DNA from: Oikopleura dioica
Lineage: Eukaryota; Chordata; Appendicularia; Copelata; Oikopleuridae
Direction of reading: 5' to 3'
Assembly: GCA_907165135.1 (NCBI GenBank)
Contig: OU015568.1
Span: forward strand, 13,214,501-13,278,500
Length of the DNA: 64,000 nt
The notes beneath the pieces are model-generated. The model was not told the origin of the DNA. It worked only from the letters and a program-made list of their open reading frames with translations, and made no database searches. Below, piece after piece: positions 1-12,405 of the stretch. The position numbers were made by a program, and so were the translations under genes. Within the stretch, counting starts at the first letter, position 1, and the number at the start of each line of letters is the position of its first letter.

Positions 1-1900
1 AAAAATGAGTTTCTGTTTTTGCATCCAAAAAGAATGAAAGCGACCGCAAGATCATCCCCTACACGTCGTTATCAGTACTACTAAGAAACGCAGAATTACA
101 AATTTTCTATTTTCAACATGCTTGTTTTTCAACCTCAGACACTTATTCGCGCCGCTCCGAGTAATCTGCTCTGAATTTCTCGGAAAAATTCGCATGTTAT
201 TTGTTCAGCAATTTTCATTGATTATTCCTCTATCCAGCTCATAATGATCATGCTATTCGAAGAATGCAGAGCTGGACAGAAAAATGGCAAGGTCAGTCGA
301 GGGATATTTTTTGATAATGTCTAGCGAATTTAAACTGATAAGGGCGGAAAGAGATATGACCATGGGAAGTGAAAATATACGAAAAGGGGAATTTGCTATT
401 GAACAAAATTATAAATTAAAGGTCATTTTTGTTAAGCAAACTTTTTTACTAAAGGAAAAAATACTGAATCTTTTGATAATCAATGCAAAAGCGCGATTAT
501 CCTCGTTAAATCCATAGACTGCATCTTCGCATGCATCGATTTTGTAAAAGGCGGAGCGAAGAAATGCGCTCTAATGGAAATCGCGCGTGCGATTACACGT
601 GCATTTGCTTCCTTTTTCTAAAGGCGTCCATTCAATTACCATACTGGAACTAGTACAGTAATGCTTTATTAGCTTTCAATAAAAAAAGTACACCTGTGGT
701 CTTGGCACTGATTGCGCGGCCAAAGCGGATTAGGCAAACGTGATGATCGCTGAATTTATTGTTTTGGGCGCTTCCTGGGCAATTTGCTTCAAAACAGCTT
801 TAGGTTATAATTTTTAAAGGAAAAAATAAAGAAAATATAACGCCACGATGATGATTATTTTCGATATTCTCGCAAGTTGAAGTAGAAATCTTACAGTAGC
901 AATTGATCAAGAAACAACAGTGATTCAGGTGCGTCTTTTTGCGCAAAAAAGCGACAGGCCAATTGACAACAGTTCAAAGCAATCAAGTGCTTCGCGACAG
1001 CTTGTTGGCGGAAGATAATTTAAACATCTTCTTCGGTGACTGTTTGCAGCGACAAAGCTCTTCTGACATGAAACAGCGCATAAATACAATTGAAAAACGA
1101 GTGTTTTAGAAGCTAGATCGCGCAATAAAAAATGCTCTCAAATGCAAGATCGGCGAGTTTTTATTTGAACGAAAGTCCTAAAAACTCTATCGTGAAAGTA
1201 AAAATATCCATTTGAAATATCAGAATTTGGTTAATACAGTGAAAATTCAATGTAAGGCAAATTCTTGTTAAAAAACGTCATATTTTGAGTTTCAAATCAT
1301 CCAGAAACTTTTTTCTAAAGATAATTAATGACTAGAGTAAAAGAAAGCGCTATTTCATTGTTGTTTGTTATCCCAGACGGTAGTATTTTTCAAAGGAAAC
1401 GTACGATTACTGTTTGGAACGCAGATTTACGAAGGAGATTTGATTTAAACCTCTCCCTCGATCCAGAAGAGCCAAGTAAATCAGTTAATTAAGGGGCGCG
1501 TGGATTAGATAGAGAAAATACGGTACATAGACTGCACCCTCGTTGATGGAGCATATTTAATCGCGAACTTGTCTTGACAATATTCCCTTATGACAAACAC
1601 AAAATCGATAGCGTGAAACAGGGGAGCACCAGAAACTAATATCAAAGGAGGGAATAATCTATGAGCTAGAGAGAACGAGCGTGACCACTTGGAAAGCTTG
1701 ATTATCCTTGCTTTAGGTTCGGAAGCAAAGTAGCTAGGTACAGTAAGACAAAGGGCGCAAGTCAAGTGATCAAGTAGCCCAGGGCGTGTGTGACGTCTCA
1801 GTGTTTGGCATTAACCCGCGGGCGTGCTGGTGCTGACAATTGACGCTGAATAGGGCCGTTTTCAATTCAAGGGCCTGGCTAAAATTTATTTAATTTTTGT
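1..1900. other. No assignable gene; 5' flank of the endosulfine gene
   Basis: AT-rich sequence with only short open frames. The longest are about 77 codons near 284-517 (+) and 66 codons near 925-1125 (-), with no recognisable domain. No reliable exon chain was found. A short terminal exon on the minus strand near 1000-1070 is possible but unsupported. Confidence 0.4.
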
Positions 1901-1904
1901 TTTC

Positions 1905-1906
1905 AG
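1905..1906 (+). promoter_or_regulatory. Candidate trans-splice (or 5' UTR) acceptor AG
   Basis: A T-rich tract ending in CAG lies 22 nt upstream of the endosulfine start codon, and no clear donor was seen just before it. In Oikopleura such sites often receive the spliced leader. An ordinary 5' UTR intron acceptor is equally compatible with the sequence. Confidence 0.4.
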
Positions 1907-1928
1907 CGAAGAGCCAAACTTCGAGGTC

Positions 1929-3084
1929 ATGGAAGAGAGCAGCGAAAACGCGCAGAATCTTATTCAGCAGCAGGAAACCCAGCTCAAATCAAAATATGGA
2001 AATTTGGAGAAGAAACGGGTAAGACTGCCAAATTATTGAGAATAGCTTGTTGAATACATTTTCAAATGTTAATTATCATTCAATATAACACCTTTGAAAT
2101 AGAATTACGATTTCTTAGAAGAAAACAGTTACAAAGCGTCAAATACCGCTTTATTTAGTAAATCATGCTAAATCTTAAATCGCCACGGAGACCATAAATA
2201 ACTTTTTATTATGTTTTGTATCACTAACGGTTTATTGATATTTTCGAAGGTTTGTTCACATTATGTTCATATTATGATATGCAATACTTTTCGAAATATT
2301 GCGGCAATAAACTGTTGCCAGTCTCTGATCTCTGGTTCAATTATTAATGAGGAGATTCTCTCTATGTTGAATAATCAGTAATTATAAATTTTGATAATAA
2401 TACCAACACAAATGCTCAAGGTAGCCGCAAGTCTATGTCAAACGCAATGCGAATAAACAGAGTGGTACGCTTTGAATAGCACTGTGGTTGAATCCGGTAA
2501 TATATTTTGCTTTCTAATTCCACCTAAATTATGTTCTATCTCCTGATGATCTCTTTTATGAATGAGATTTTCGAGTTATGCGACGAGGTCAATGTCGTGT
2601 CACAAATCAAAGTGGCGACTTTACCACTCTAGTATTCGTGGATTTGCATTTGAACCCCCCTGGGATCAATTTTATCATTATTTCGTCTTCTAGGGCTCAG
2701 CGATGCTTAATAAGAAGCTACGTGGATCTTCGAAGAAATACTTTGATTCCGGCGACTACATTATGGAACGTGACCGCTCGGTATCGAAACCGATGAAGAA
2801 TCGACCACCTCAGCTCGTGCTCAAAGGTGAGCCAAATTAAAATGCCCAGGTGTTAACCTCCGCATTAAAGTTTTTAAGTCGTCTCTTCAGTCGGTGATTA
2901 TGGGCTTCCCTGACACTTTTAAATTTAGACATTCAAACGAGCGCCGAAAACTTGCCACCGGTTTTGTCGGAAGAAGGAAGTAGCCCGATCAGACGAAATA
3001 GTCCCGGAATGGTGAGTTGTATTTTGGATAAACATTTATATATCCATGATTTATGACGTGCAGGAGCATCATCACGCAAGTTAA
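1929..3084 (+). CDS. ENSA: Endosulfine/ARPP19 family PP2A-B55 inhibitor
   Basis: Four exons (1929-2018, 2694-2826, 2929-3011, 3064-3084) join in phase to give 108 residues; vertebrate ENSA and ARPP19 are 112-121. The hallmark motif KYFDSGDY is at residues 45-52, and its serine (about Ser49) corresponds to the site phosphorylated by Greatwall kinase. Phosphorylated family members bind and inhibit PP2A-B55 at mitotic entry. The segment before it (LKSKYGNL, then LNKKLR) also follows the family pattern. The C-terminus is short and differs from vertebrates, with an SPIRRNSP stretch in place of the usual basic serine site. Intron 1 is long for this genome (675 nt), while introns 2 and 3 are 102 and 52 nt. 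The start is the first ATG after a splice acceptor. Family assignment is firm; ENSA and ARPP19 cannot be separated here. Confidence 0.88.
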
Positions 3085-3314
3085 CACGGTTAATTTAACG
3101 CTGGACTTGTTCGTGTCCTTCTTTTTCCCCAAACGGTCAAATTTCGCTGCAGAAATGAATCCGATCTTTGCGAAGAAAAAAGTATTTTTCTTGTGCAAGT
3201 GTGGCAAGCCAGTAAAGCTTCTATGATAACTGTACCCGTAACCGCTAAGAAGGATTATGCACCTCCCGTGTCTTCTACTTACCTACATTCGATTAATTTT
3301 CTTCTTCATTCTGC

Positions 3315-3320
3315 AATAAA
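3315..3320 (+). terminator. AATAAA polyadenylation signal
   Basis: An AATAAA hexamer lies 230 nt after the endosulfine stop and is the first canonical signal downstream. Another follows near 3588. Confidence 0.5.
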
Positions 3321-3329
3321 AAGTCTTAG

Positions 3330-4620
3330 AGCTTGATCTCTAATCCAAGGCCACGTTAAATGCTTCTTGTGGGCGAGCAAGTCCAAGAGCGCGGCACTAA
3401 GCTAACCGATAGTTACTGACCTTACAGAAGACTTATCATCCGATTTAGTCGCCGCTGATCAAAAACGCGCCCACCGAGCCGCTCTTCACCAAATAATCCG
3501 AATGAAAAATTCTGTTTTATCTTCCAGCTCATTTTCTAAACTCTTTCTTATTCTACTATCATTACTTCATCATTATTATTGTAATTCAATAAAATCGTGC
3601 CTATCACCAAAAGAATTCAATAAACAAACAAATATACAAATTTAAAACCTAAATTTTAGATCATCAAGTTTATGTTAACAATCTCCAGTTTATGCAAGAC
3701 AACTAAATGCACATCATACACCTAGCCACAATTTTCCGGGCAGGGGAAATTGATAAACGAGTTACACTTGAACGATCATTATCAAACACGTTCTGATTTA
3801 TCAAATGATGAAAGGTGTTATTTCTATTTCTATTTTGATTCTAATTGATTTCTGATTCAATCAACTCGAAACAGTTGCCGTCTCATTGATCTTATTATTG
3901 GCATATCAATATTTGTAATAAACAGATTTTTGCAAACTTCGTTTAAACAAAGATATTAGCTTCCATTCAAGGCCAAGAAATCTAAATCATCGATGAACTT
4001 TTCGAAGAAACAAACATTTTTCTCGGTAATAAAGTTCAACGATTGTCACGTTGTATTTGGTACATCCCGCCTTAGGAACAATGATTATCGACGATCGTCT
4101 CGGAGGCTCTTGCGCTGCGTTTTTACCGTTGAAGTAATCTCAAACGCGGTGCACCAAATCTGGAAGAGGTTTGTTTGCAAGAGGACGGATGACTGAAACA
4201 ACAAGCGGGTCTACACTTATCTTGAACGAACGTTTCACTTCCAAAAAGACATTCATTTTGTGTTTTCTTTGATAACGTGTATTTTTTTCTCAGACTACGT
4301 GCAGAAGATCGACCACATAGTTTGAGAGATTCTGTCATTTTAAGTATGAAATTCGAGTATATCTTACGTAAGCCTTGTCCGGAAGAGATCAACTTATAAA
4401 TTCATTAAGCGGATTTCGTTTTAATAATCAGCTGAATGCTCAATCAATTTTATTGCGATTTGTTAAAGGCAAATGCAGGAAGTTTCTACTCTACGAACTG
4501 TTGATTTTTACCCAGCCTCCATGACATTTTTAAATATCAAGCAAATAATAAATCTCGAAAAGCAAATAATACCATAAGAAGCAAAAGACACTCTCAAACA
4601 GACTCTCGCAGAGAATTTTA
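3330..4620. other. Intergenic, no supported gene
   Basis: AT-rich, with several AATAAA motifs. Short open frames on both strands (for example around 3993-4196 and 4123-4392) overlap one another and show no domain or splice chain. Confidence 0.4.
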
Positions 4621-4623
4621 AAG

Positions 4624-5106
4624 ATGAAGGGCCTGATCATTCCAGCAGAATTTGTTGCAAACTGGAACAACGCTAAGCCGTGCCATTATTGCAAGGGGTA
4701 AAATATATTATATGAAAATGTAATAATTAGAAGTGATTTGATATCTATTCGCTTGTTTATTAGAATATGTGAAAAAATGTACAAAAACACGGGATTCGAG
4801 CCAATGTGCCGGCCTTGCGCTGAAGAAAACGTCAAGGACAATCCAGACTACCTGAAAGGAACTGACTTCGTAACTGACGCTCGATTCAAATGCTTGGCAA
4901 AAGCCTGCAATGCTACAGGCCTCGTTTTTAAAGAGTTTGTCATTGGCTCGTGCTGCTACAAAGCGTTTCTGAAAGCTACGGAAGAATATCCGACAACTAA
5001 AATCGAAAAAGATGTCTACAGAGTTCTTACTGTTGCGAAAGGCTTCTTCAACGCATCAATCGGTCGACAGCAAGACACTCTTGGGAAGATGCTTCAGCAA
5101 AAATGA
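4624..5106 (+). CDS. Cys-rich zinc-binding protein, upstream cistron of a RING gene
   Basis: Two exons (4624-4697 and 4764-5106, 66-nt GT-AG intron) give 138 residues. Cys pairs CHYC (about residues 22-25) and CRPC (about 44-47), with further CLAKAC and CC motifs, suggest zinc binding. No standard domain was named with certainty. The reading frame ends in TGA at 5104-5106, and this stop overlaps the ATG of the next frame (5103-5105) as ATGA. The next frame carries a coiled coil and a RING finger, so the two may be translated together, by -1 frameshifting or by reinitiation, or the pair may reflect a one-base difference in the assembly. A related arrangement of helical region then RING is found in the genes at 28.3 and 30.7 kb. 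Confidence 0.6.
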
Positions 5107-5530
5107 ACTATACGACCGCACACGAAGCATATATTGCTGCTCGAAATGAATTCAACAAGGCCGAGGAACGTTATAATAACGAGAAAGATGAGAATGAAAC
5201 AATGCAGAAGATCATGGAATCTTCAATCAAGAAAATCAATGGCATGGTTCACGACCCTCGTAATAATCATCTTATATACATTTTAAAATTGTAAACTTAC
5301 ACCTTTAAAAACGAGTTTGTTCCAAATTTATTCTAGTCGCTGAAGACGGTGGTCAAAAGAGCGCATGCAACTTGTGCATGGAGAAATTCGACAGCGAAAT
5401 TCGAATGGAGGCTACCTTGAAGTGTGGGCACGTAGCATGCATCAAATGCCTAACTGAGATGTCCGAAAAGATCTGTCACATCTGTCGAAAAGAATTCAAA
5501 AATGAAGAGATCATCAAACTCTACTACTAG
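5103..5530 (+). CDS. Coiled-coil RING finger protein, downstream cistron
   Basis: Two exons (5103-5259 and 5337-5530, 77-nt intron) give 116 residues. Residues 1-50 are charged and helical. The C-terminal half has the RING pattern CNLC, then CGHVACIKC, then CHIC, the C3HC4 spacing of a RING E3 ubiquitin ligase. The frame is -1 relative to the upstream Cys-rich frame and stays open for about 33 codons upstream of this ATG. There is no room for a trans-splice acceptor between the two frames, so this is not an ordinary operon. An AATAAA signal lies at 5569-5574. Its substrate cannot be inferred. Confidence 0.65.
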
Positions 5531-5579
5531 AAACCAAACTTTGAAAAACTTCTTCCTGACAATTTATTAATAAATCTGA

Positions 5580-7560
5580 TTGCAGCAATATTTGTGTTTA
5601 AAGGATTGCCACGACGCCGTTTTTGTCAGAGAAAGCATTTTTACAAGCATTCTAGCAGTCAAGTACTAGTCAACGCAAATCGCGCGCGGCATTGCGCTTC
5701 CGCGGCGCGCTTTTACACCGTGTGCGCCACCACCAGCGCCGCGCTCACGCACGTGGAGATTATTCATCATCATCATCGACGGGTGCCCAAAGTTCCAACG
5801 AGCAAGCCGTTCAGTAAACGAAGAAGCTATTTACTAGAGACACTCTCATTTTGAAAATCGGACCACGACGCAACGAAATCTATATTAGAGTAAACACCTC
5901 CTAGTTCAGGTAAAGATTTTATGTCTATAAAATCCCTATATCATCCTTGTATTCTCCATTTTCAACGAATCGTAAATTTCCTACTAATATATTGAAAAAG
6001 ACCTTATTCGAAGACACTGTCTACTTGACAGCTCAAACTAAAAAATAACAACAACAGTATCTCAGTGTCTATGCTTAGAAATATTATTTATATTATAAAA
6101 ATATATAAGTTTTTAAAGCAAATACAGGGTATCAATCCATTGTACTTCAAAATTTTCCACGATGATTTTTTCGAAACGACATTTTTCAGAAAAATCTTAA
6201 TAAAAAAAATTTTTTTGCAGAATTTTTGATTTTCAGCACGATTTCTAACTCTAGCATCCTGGAAGACAGATGACTCAGTCACCAACTTTCCGACCATTTT
6301 TATTATAATGTTCATTCTTTTATCATCATCAGTTTCCGCTTTTGCACACGCGTAATTACAGCGTTTGCGAAAAAAAATCAATCACTAGAATTTCCTCTCA
6401 GTCTGTTTTTTCTGCTCCTCAAAAAGTCATCACTCAAGATAATTCATCAGAATCTTTGGAAGCCTTTTATTCTCCCTTCCCGCGTACTCAATCAAGTACT
6501 TTTTATGCCGCGGTGGGCTGCTAACACTTGAATTCTTAATTGCTTTTGCGATTTTTGAGAATTTCCCACACGTAATTCAATAATCCAAAAATTCGACAAA
6601 AGATCACTTCTTGAGCTGGATTTGGCGAGTTGTAAGAATGTGCCGACCAGCAGGATATCAAAGCGAGATAGACACGAAGCTACAATTTTCATAATCCGGG
6701 CGGAAATTTTCTAAGTTGGTCCAGACTGTCACCGGCGCGTTCTTTGAGCGGTTAGAAGTTTGGGCCGGCATTTAGACCTTCCTACTGTAATTCTAGTCTT
6801 AGCAAGAAATCGAAAATATGAAATATATATAAAATTACGCACGTTTTGAATACCGCCTTTTCAGGCAAAAGATACTGTCATTCGTCATTTTCAGTTACAA
6901 CTTCTATCCGATCAAATGTCGCATCTAATTTATATTCAGTCAAACAAAGAGAATAAAGAGGGATGAGATATCGCCCGCGCCTGACACTATCTTCGCTGCT
7001 TTTTGTCTTACAGGAATTGGCTCACAAATGCAACGTTCCTGGCGCACGTCTCGATTTCGATCAAAATATCGGAAACTATTAAAATCAACCGTCCGGTCGA
7101 CCTTAATCCTATTTAATAACGTGCCCAGTTTTCACGGTAAGATTTGAAAAAGGCGTTCATCAAATATTGCCAATATTATTTTTGGGATAAAAATTTGCCT
7201 TTTCAAATAAAAACAACGGCCAAAATAATAGACAAATTCTTCGAGTTAATTCTAAAAATAAGGCCCGCCCTCCTTCAAAAACAGCATCCTGCTATGCGTT
7301 TCTTGAGCTGACCCTTAATTAATAGCATATCAAATTCACGTTTCCGCTCCACGAAATACCCGGGGCTGAACCTGATAATTTTTATTCCAAACAAAAGCCC
7401 TTCAACTTTGTGGCGAGCTTTGCCACAAGAATCGACCATTTCTTATCATCATTAGAAAGCGGCGGTTCTTGATAAAAAAAATACGTCTTCGGTAATAAAT
7501 TCGCATCGTAAGTATTTACTCAAATACCTCCATAAATGCCAGGCATTTTATGGAATTTTA
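5580..7560. other. Intergenic; possible signal-peptide exon near 6963
   Basis: No confident gene. At 6963-7082 (+) a 39-codon frame begins MRYRPRLTLSSLLFVLQ, which resembles a signal peptide, and continues to HKCNVPG. It may be the first exon of the extracellular mosaic gene that starts to be readable at 8316, but no phase-consistent join was found. Minus-strand frames at 6088-6381 and 6492-6692 have no recognisable features. Confidence 0.35.
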
Positions 7561-7818
7561 AAGAACAAGCGTCACTTTCTTGAAACTTCAGTGGCCATTT
7601 TTGATGATTTTTGAGCTCTAAAAGATTGCTTCATCGCAAGAAATATGTGGAAAGTGGAGTGAATCTGGCTCGTTCTCTGGCGTATTGGATAGAAGCTGTA
7701 AATTTCAACTCGAATCGAGAAACGGTGAACGCATAAGTTTATTGCTACCGGATTTCTATGAAAGGAAAGAGTCGAGAACAACCTAAAATTCTTCTCACTG
7801 TAATATATAATACAGTGT

Positions 7819-8163
7819 ACTCGCACAATTTGGACCTTTTTTGTTTTGCAGATTTCTCGAAAAAGGGCCGAATTGTGCGGGTCCGAAATTCGGATTAATT
7901 TGCTGCTCCTTCAAAAAAGATCAATTTTGGAGCGCTAAAATGTTAAAATCTCACTTTTTTCGTCAATTATCCCCGTAAATTCTACGTGTTAATCAAAAAA
8001 AAAGAGTAAGAAATAGCATTTCTCTCGTAAATAAATCTTACAAAATACGTTTGAGCAAGCAAATTTGACTGAAATTCACATAGATGGCTAATTGAGCGAT
8101 TTTCATTAATTTTCGCGAAATTCGAAAAAAGGGCCGAATTGTGCGGGTCCAAATTGTGCGAGT
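7819..8163. mobile_element. 345-bp element with 18-bp terminal inverted repeats
   Basis: The left end ACTCGCACAATTTGGACC (7819-7836) is the exact reverse complement of 8146-8163. Inside, a segment at 7861-7884 containing GGGCCGAATTGTGCGGGTCC recurs in direct orientation at 8127-8150 next to the right end. It has no coding capacity. No clear target-site duplication was seen, so the transposon family is unassigned. It lies just upstream of the first readable exon of the CUB/mucin gene. Confidence 0.6.
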
Positions 8164-8315
8164 CGTCTGCAGCATAATTTCGCGCTAAATTTTAACATTT
8201 TTTTCCTCCGAAAATTTAGCACCATTGAATCGTTTAGTCTATTTGCACTTGCTCACCACCGTAGCTCGTTCTAAAGAAAATAGGCTAAGAATCATTAATT
8301 GAACTCTTGAAATAG

Positions 8316-11300
8316 AAGCGACGGTGCACCTTGCGATGAAAATTATTTGGTCATCGAAGCAAGCGGGGGTAAACGTTTAGGTAAGATCGCTTCCGAAAAA
8401 TGCCCTTCGTGAGCTTACTTAATTAAGGACCACTTTGTCTTTTTGGGGATGATTCGGCTAATCGACGTTTACGAAGATCCTCGCAATCGCAGACAAATCA
8501 CGTGTTCCCTGATAAGGCCGTAAATGTCCAATTTATACGGGGTCCAAATGGTAAGTCGAAGAAAAACGAATAAAAAATGAAATTTTTAAAGGCGGCGCTA
8601 AATTTGGATTCGGCTTCAATTTCAACTGGGAGCTGCTTCCTGGGCTGAACCCAAAGGCATTTAATCTTCCTAAATCAACTCCTTCCCCGAAATTATGTCG
8701 ACCAGGAGAATTCTTGACGCGCTATTCGAAGCACGCCGATGACCGGACCCAAATTTGGAAAGACATTCGACTATTTGGAAAATCACTACTCGCATTTGCT
8801 AAGACATTCCAACGCTACCGGCCCTATTGCAAGGAGACGGCCACGATCGTCCCGTGCCATTCTTTCAGGTTCGTTCCTAAGTGTCTTGAATTCGCTTTCG
8901 CCCCATCTACCAAGCATTATCTTATTGCCAAAATAAGTTGTTACAAAGTTTTATTGAAAGTTTAAAACAAAAAAAAAACTCCAAAAATTTTTGATGAAAG
9001 CTTTTATCCAAGTGTGGGATTTTCTCTTGTTCAACACGGCTTAATGCTGCAAGAACATGGTTTACTTTCGGTCACATAAACCTTTCCACGTAGAAATTAA
9101 CTTGCTCTTGAAATCTTCCGGAGTCTAGACCACTTTAATTCCCATTCTAACATTGATTATGTCAGAGGAAGTTCACGAGCCACACGATGATTTTTTCGCC
9201 ATCAAAGATCTAAACCGCGGTATTTAGTGATAACACGATCCATGGCATAGTCGATCGACTTGACTTTGAACTGGCACATACTCTCAGAAGATGCGTCCCG
9301 AACTTCGGATGGAAGTGGCAAGAAGCTATTCAAAAAATCAAGGTGAGCTTTAAAACTGATCAATTATTGGCGTCAGATTATCGCAGAATCAATAAACGAA
9401 ACTGTCAAATTGTACAAATTGAATATTCAGTCGCAACTTCCAGAGACAAGCACTGCCGCTCAAGAAACAATTCAACCAACGATTGCAAGTTCCGGAGAAA
9501 ATAAACGTCCGGGAGCAATAACCGGAAATAAACCGGGGAAAAACTTTTCTAAATATTCAACAACAACTTCTACGACTACAACGACCAAGACAACTACATC
9601 GACAACAATAACAACTACACAGAAAACAACAACATCTGTAATCTCAATAACAACCACAACCACAACCAAAACAACTACTACAACAACTAGTACAACGACA
9701 AGCACATCTACCACCGCTCAAACAACCACAACTACTAGTACCACAACAACTACAACCACAACCACAACGACGACTGAGAACTATGAAACAGAAGACTCTT
9801 ACACTTCAACAGAAGAACTTGGAACATCAACAACAACAGAGTGGTGGACACACACCGATACCACGGGCACGACGAGCACTGCCTACACGACTGACGAGCC
9901 GACAACGACTTCAACAACAACAACCTCTCCTCCGCCAACAACTACGTCCGAAGCTATTACCTCAACTCCTATGTTCAGCGATGAGTATGAACGGCCACAA
10001 CTCCCACAAAAATGCCCCTATAATTGGATGTACAATCTTTATGGACGCAAAGGACCGGTTACAAATCAAAACCGTCACGGTAAACATTATTGAAAGTTCA
10101 GAACGTGTCGAGAATTTATCGATTACGTACTCGTAAGGCGTCGCTTGTGTAACCGAGCGCAGGAGAATGCGATTTGAAGCACTTCGCAATCTGCACCACC
10201 CCCGAGTTAGGCCGTCTCGCGAGCGGAAGCTGCCGCCGGACGGAGATTGTGTTCAAGTATAACGAGATTGCTAGTGAATTCAGGTGTGTTAATTTTCTTA
10301 AGCTAATGTGATCAAAAAATCTCTCAACCGCGAATTTGGCAGTGAAAACAAACTTGAGCACGTTCGCGAATCAGATTATGATCAACCGAGTCCACAATTT
10401 TGTCATTTTCTAACTAGAAATTTTCTAGCCGACTGGCCGCCGCTGGAAAGGGCGATCGAAGCTGTATCTATGTCGTCGAAAGTTTGCCCTGCAAGAATCT
10501 TCGCTACAAGCGAATTCGCTCTGCGGAGGATTTTTATTTAGAATTTGCGAACACTGCCGCCATGGTTTTTGACGCATGCGGCAAAGACGCGTACGAAACA
10601 AAGTGGCAAAAGCAACTTAACAAATTAAAGGACTTGATATTTACGCCTTGCAGTGATCGAGGCATTGTTGACGAATTACCTCAAATCGATAACACTGTTG
10701 AGGGCTTTTGCTCGCCGACAAAGTACGGCCCTAAAAATTCTAACACTTTCCAGGACTCACTTTTGCTCGTCTCCAACGAGAGCGTGGCAGTTGAAAAGTT
10801 CAACCGAGCCGTGGAGATTTTCGAAAGCGCTCCCTTCGAGTGCAATTTGTCAAAAAACAAGGTCCCTTGTGATTTGATTAGGATGCCTCAAAATTCACCA
10901 GCGTGTGAATTGGCAATCAGAGTGTACCAACTTGGCGAGTACTTGCGGCCGAGATGCTCTCTTGAGGTGAGATTTGATTTTATATTAATTTCAATACTCT
11001 CTTGCTTTTAATTTTGCTACTTGGAAGGACATAGATATTTAAAAACGCCTCAAAACAATTTTGAGAAAAATGTAACTGCTATTAATTTTTGAGATACCGC
11101 TACTAAACTGCCGCAAAATCTTCCGGTCATGACTAACATTCCGAATACCGTGGTTAGAATCTAAAAGACAAAAAACAGCAATTAGCAGGGTCGATCTCGT
11201 AATAACAAAACAGTGTTTGTCTTGTTTATTTATTATTAAACAGTCACTAATTTACCTAATCGGCCATTAACTCAGTAACTAGAGGACAGGAGGACAAGCC

Positions 11301-12356
11301 AGTTCTCTACGAATGTAACCAACAGCTTTCCGGAAAGAATAATATGACTCGGAATTTATTCAGAATTCTAAAATGCATGAAATTCTACAGAACTTCCTTG
11401 CGGTTCAGCTAAACTCAAGCTCGATATGATTCTCACCGTACGATCTTGTTAGCAAACGTGCACAAAATACACGTCAAAAATTTTTTAAAAACAAGGTGTC
11501 AAAATTTCCGACCTTTGAAAATTTAAATTTTCCGGTGTTCTTCCAAAAGCTTTAAATTCTGAATTGTCCTTTAAAATTGCATATATTTGACAAAAATTAT
11601 TAAATTAAGACCTTTGTGAATTATGCGACTTGTGTTCCAAAATGAAGGACAGTTTTTGTCGCCTAAAAACAAGGGTCTTCGACAAACCGCGTTTTAATTT
11701 TTTGATTAGATCGGAAAAGAATTGGACCGCGTTACAGATGATCTTCTTACTGCCGTGGAGCCAGTATCTGGGCAATGTTCTGCAGATGCATTTGCAGCAA
11801 TTAAATCGGCAATGAGAAGGGGAGAAAAACTGAACAGTTCTTCTCAACTCGCTCGTTCGGATTCGGAGGTAAGTCCCAGTAAAGGGCGATTCTTGCCCGG
11901 TAGAATGCTGTGCCTGCTCGACACAAACGTGAAGCTGCGCTATGCTGTTGAAGTATTTAAAAGGTAACTCGTCGATCATGCACGTCAAAACGTCTAGTTA
12001 TTTGTGTCACTCATGCTTTTCTCGTTTCGATTAACTTGCTTATTCAATCATTTGAATTGTATTTTCTTTAATCGATTCTTGATGAAAGTTTATTTCTCGA
12101 CCTCTGCAAATTATAATTGACGTTAATGCTCACTTAAAAATTCAGCAAAGAAACTTCGAACAAAGACCATGGCCATCAATTTGTCAAATTCAAGAGCTAC
12201 GTTGAATATCTACTGGAACGCAGAGGATGTTCTATAAACTGCGAAGACTTTAGCTCCCTCTTCTCAATTGAAACGTCTCCAGTTCGCAACGTAGCCTCCC
12301 TTTTGAAAGCAGCGAGGAAAGCCGTGAATCAAGTTGCGACGAGTTGCTTTTTGTAA
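8316..12356 (+). CDS. Mosaic extracellular protein: CUB-like, Thr-rich mucin stretch, novel Cys-rich C-terminus (5' incomplete)
   Basis: Nine exons join in phase (8316-8380, 8428-8550, 8592-8868, 9228-9342, 9377-10079, 10163-10283, 10429-10966, 11710-11963, 12146-12356), giving at least 801 residues to a TAA. The first two exons and the start of the third resemble the second half of a CUB domain: a CDENYLVIEA core, then VNVQFIRG, then FGFGFNFNWEL. Exons 3-4 hold a Cys-containing region. Exon 5 contains roughly 110 residues of almost pure Thr/Ser with Pro-rich flanks, a typical O-glycosylated mucin stretch. Exons 6-9 encode about 375 residues with more than ten scattered cysteines and no domain I recognise. 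The architecture fits a secreted or cell-coat protein; Oikopleura house proteins (oikosins) have comparable mucin and Cys modules, but identity is not shown. The start codon and signal peptide lie upstream of 8316. Introns of 34, 41 and 47 nt are typical of this genome. Confidence 0.75.
9538..9960 (+). repeat. Threonine-codon low-complexity tract (ACN repeats)
   Basis: Long runs of ACA/ACT/ACC codons inside exon 5 of the mosaic gene. Mixed synonymous codons show it is kept as protein sequence, not as a simple microsatellite. Frames rich in Val on the opposite strand are shadows of it. Confidence 0.85.
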
Positions 12357-12399
12357 AGAAATACGATTGATTTATTCGTACAAGTGTATATTTTCTGTA

Positions 12400-12405
12400 A
12401 ATAAA
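12400..12405 (+). terminator. AATAAA polyadenylation signal
   Basis: An AATAAA hexamer 44 nt after the stop of the mosaic extracellular gene. Confidence 0.6.

Noticed and set aside
2578-2796. 72-codon frame overlapping endosulfine exon 2
   Set aside because: It is in a different frame from the exon carrying the FDSGDY motif and has no support of its own.
9472-9941. Long Val-rich and Leu-rich open frames on the minus strand
   Set aside because: They are the complement of the Thr codon tract of the mosaic gene, whose exon is supported by splice phases on both sides.
11863-11963. GTAAGT inside exon 8 of the mosaic gene as a splice donor
   Set aside because: The frame continues open to a later GTAACT donor whose phase matches the last exon; the earlier site would not join in frame.
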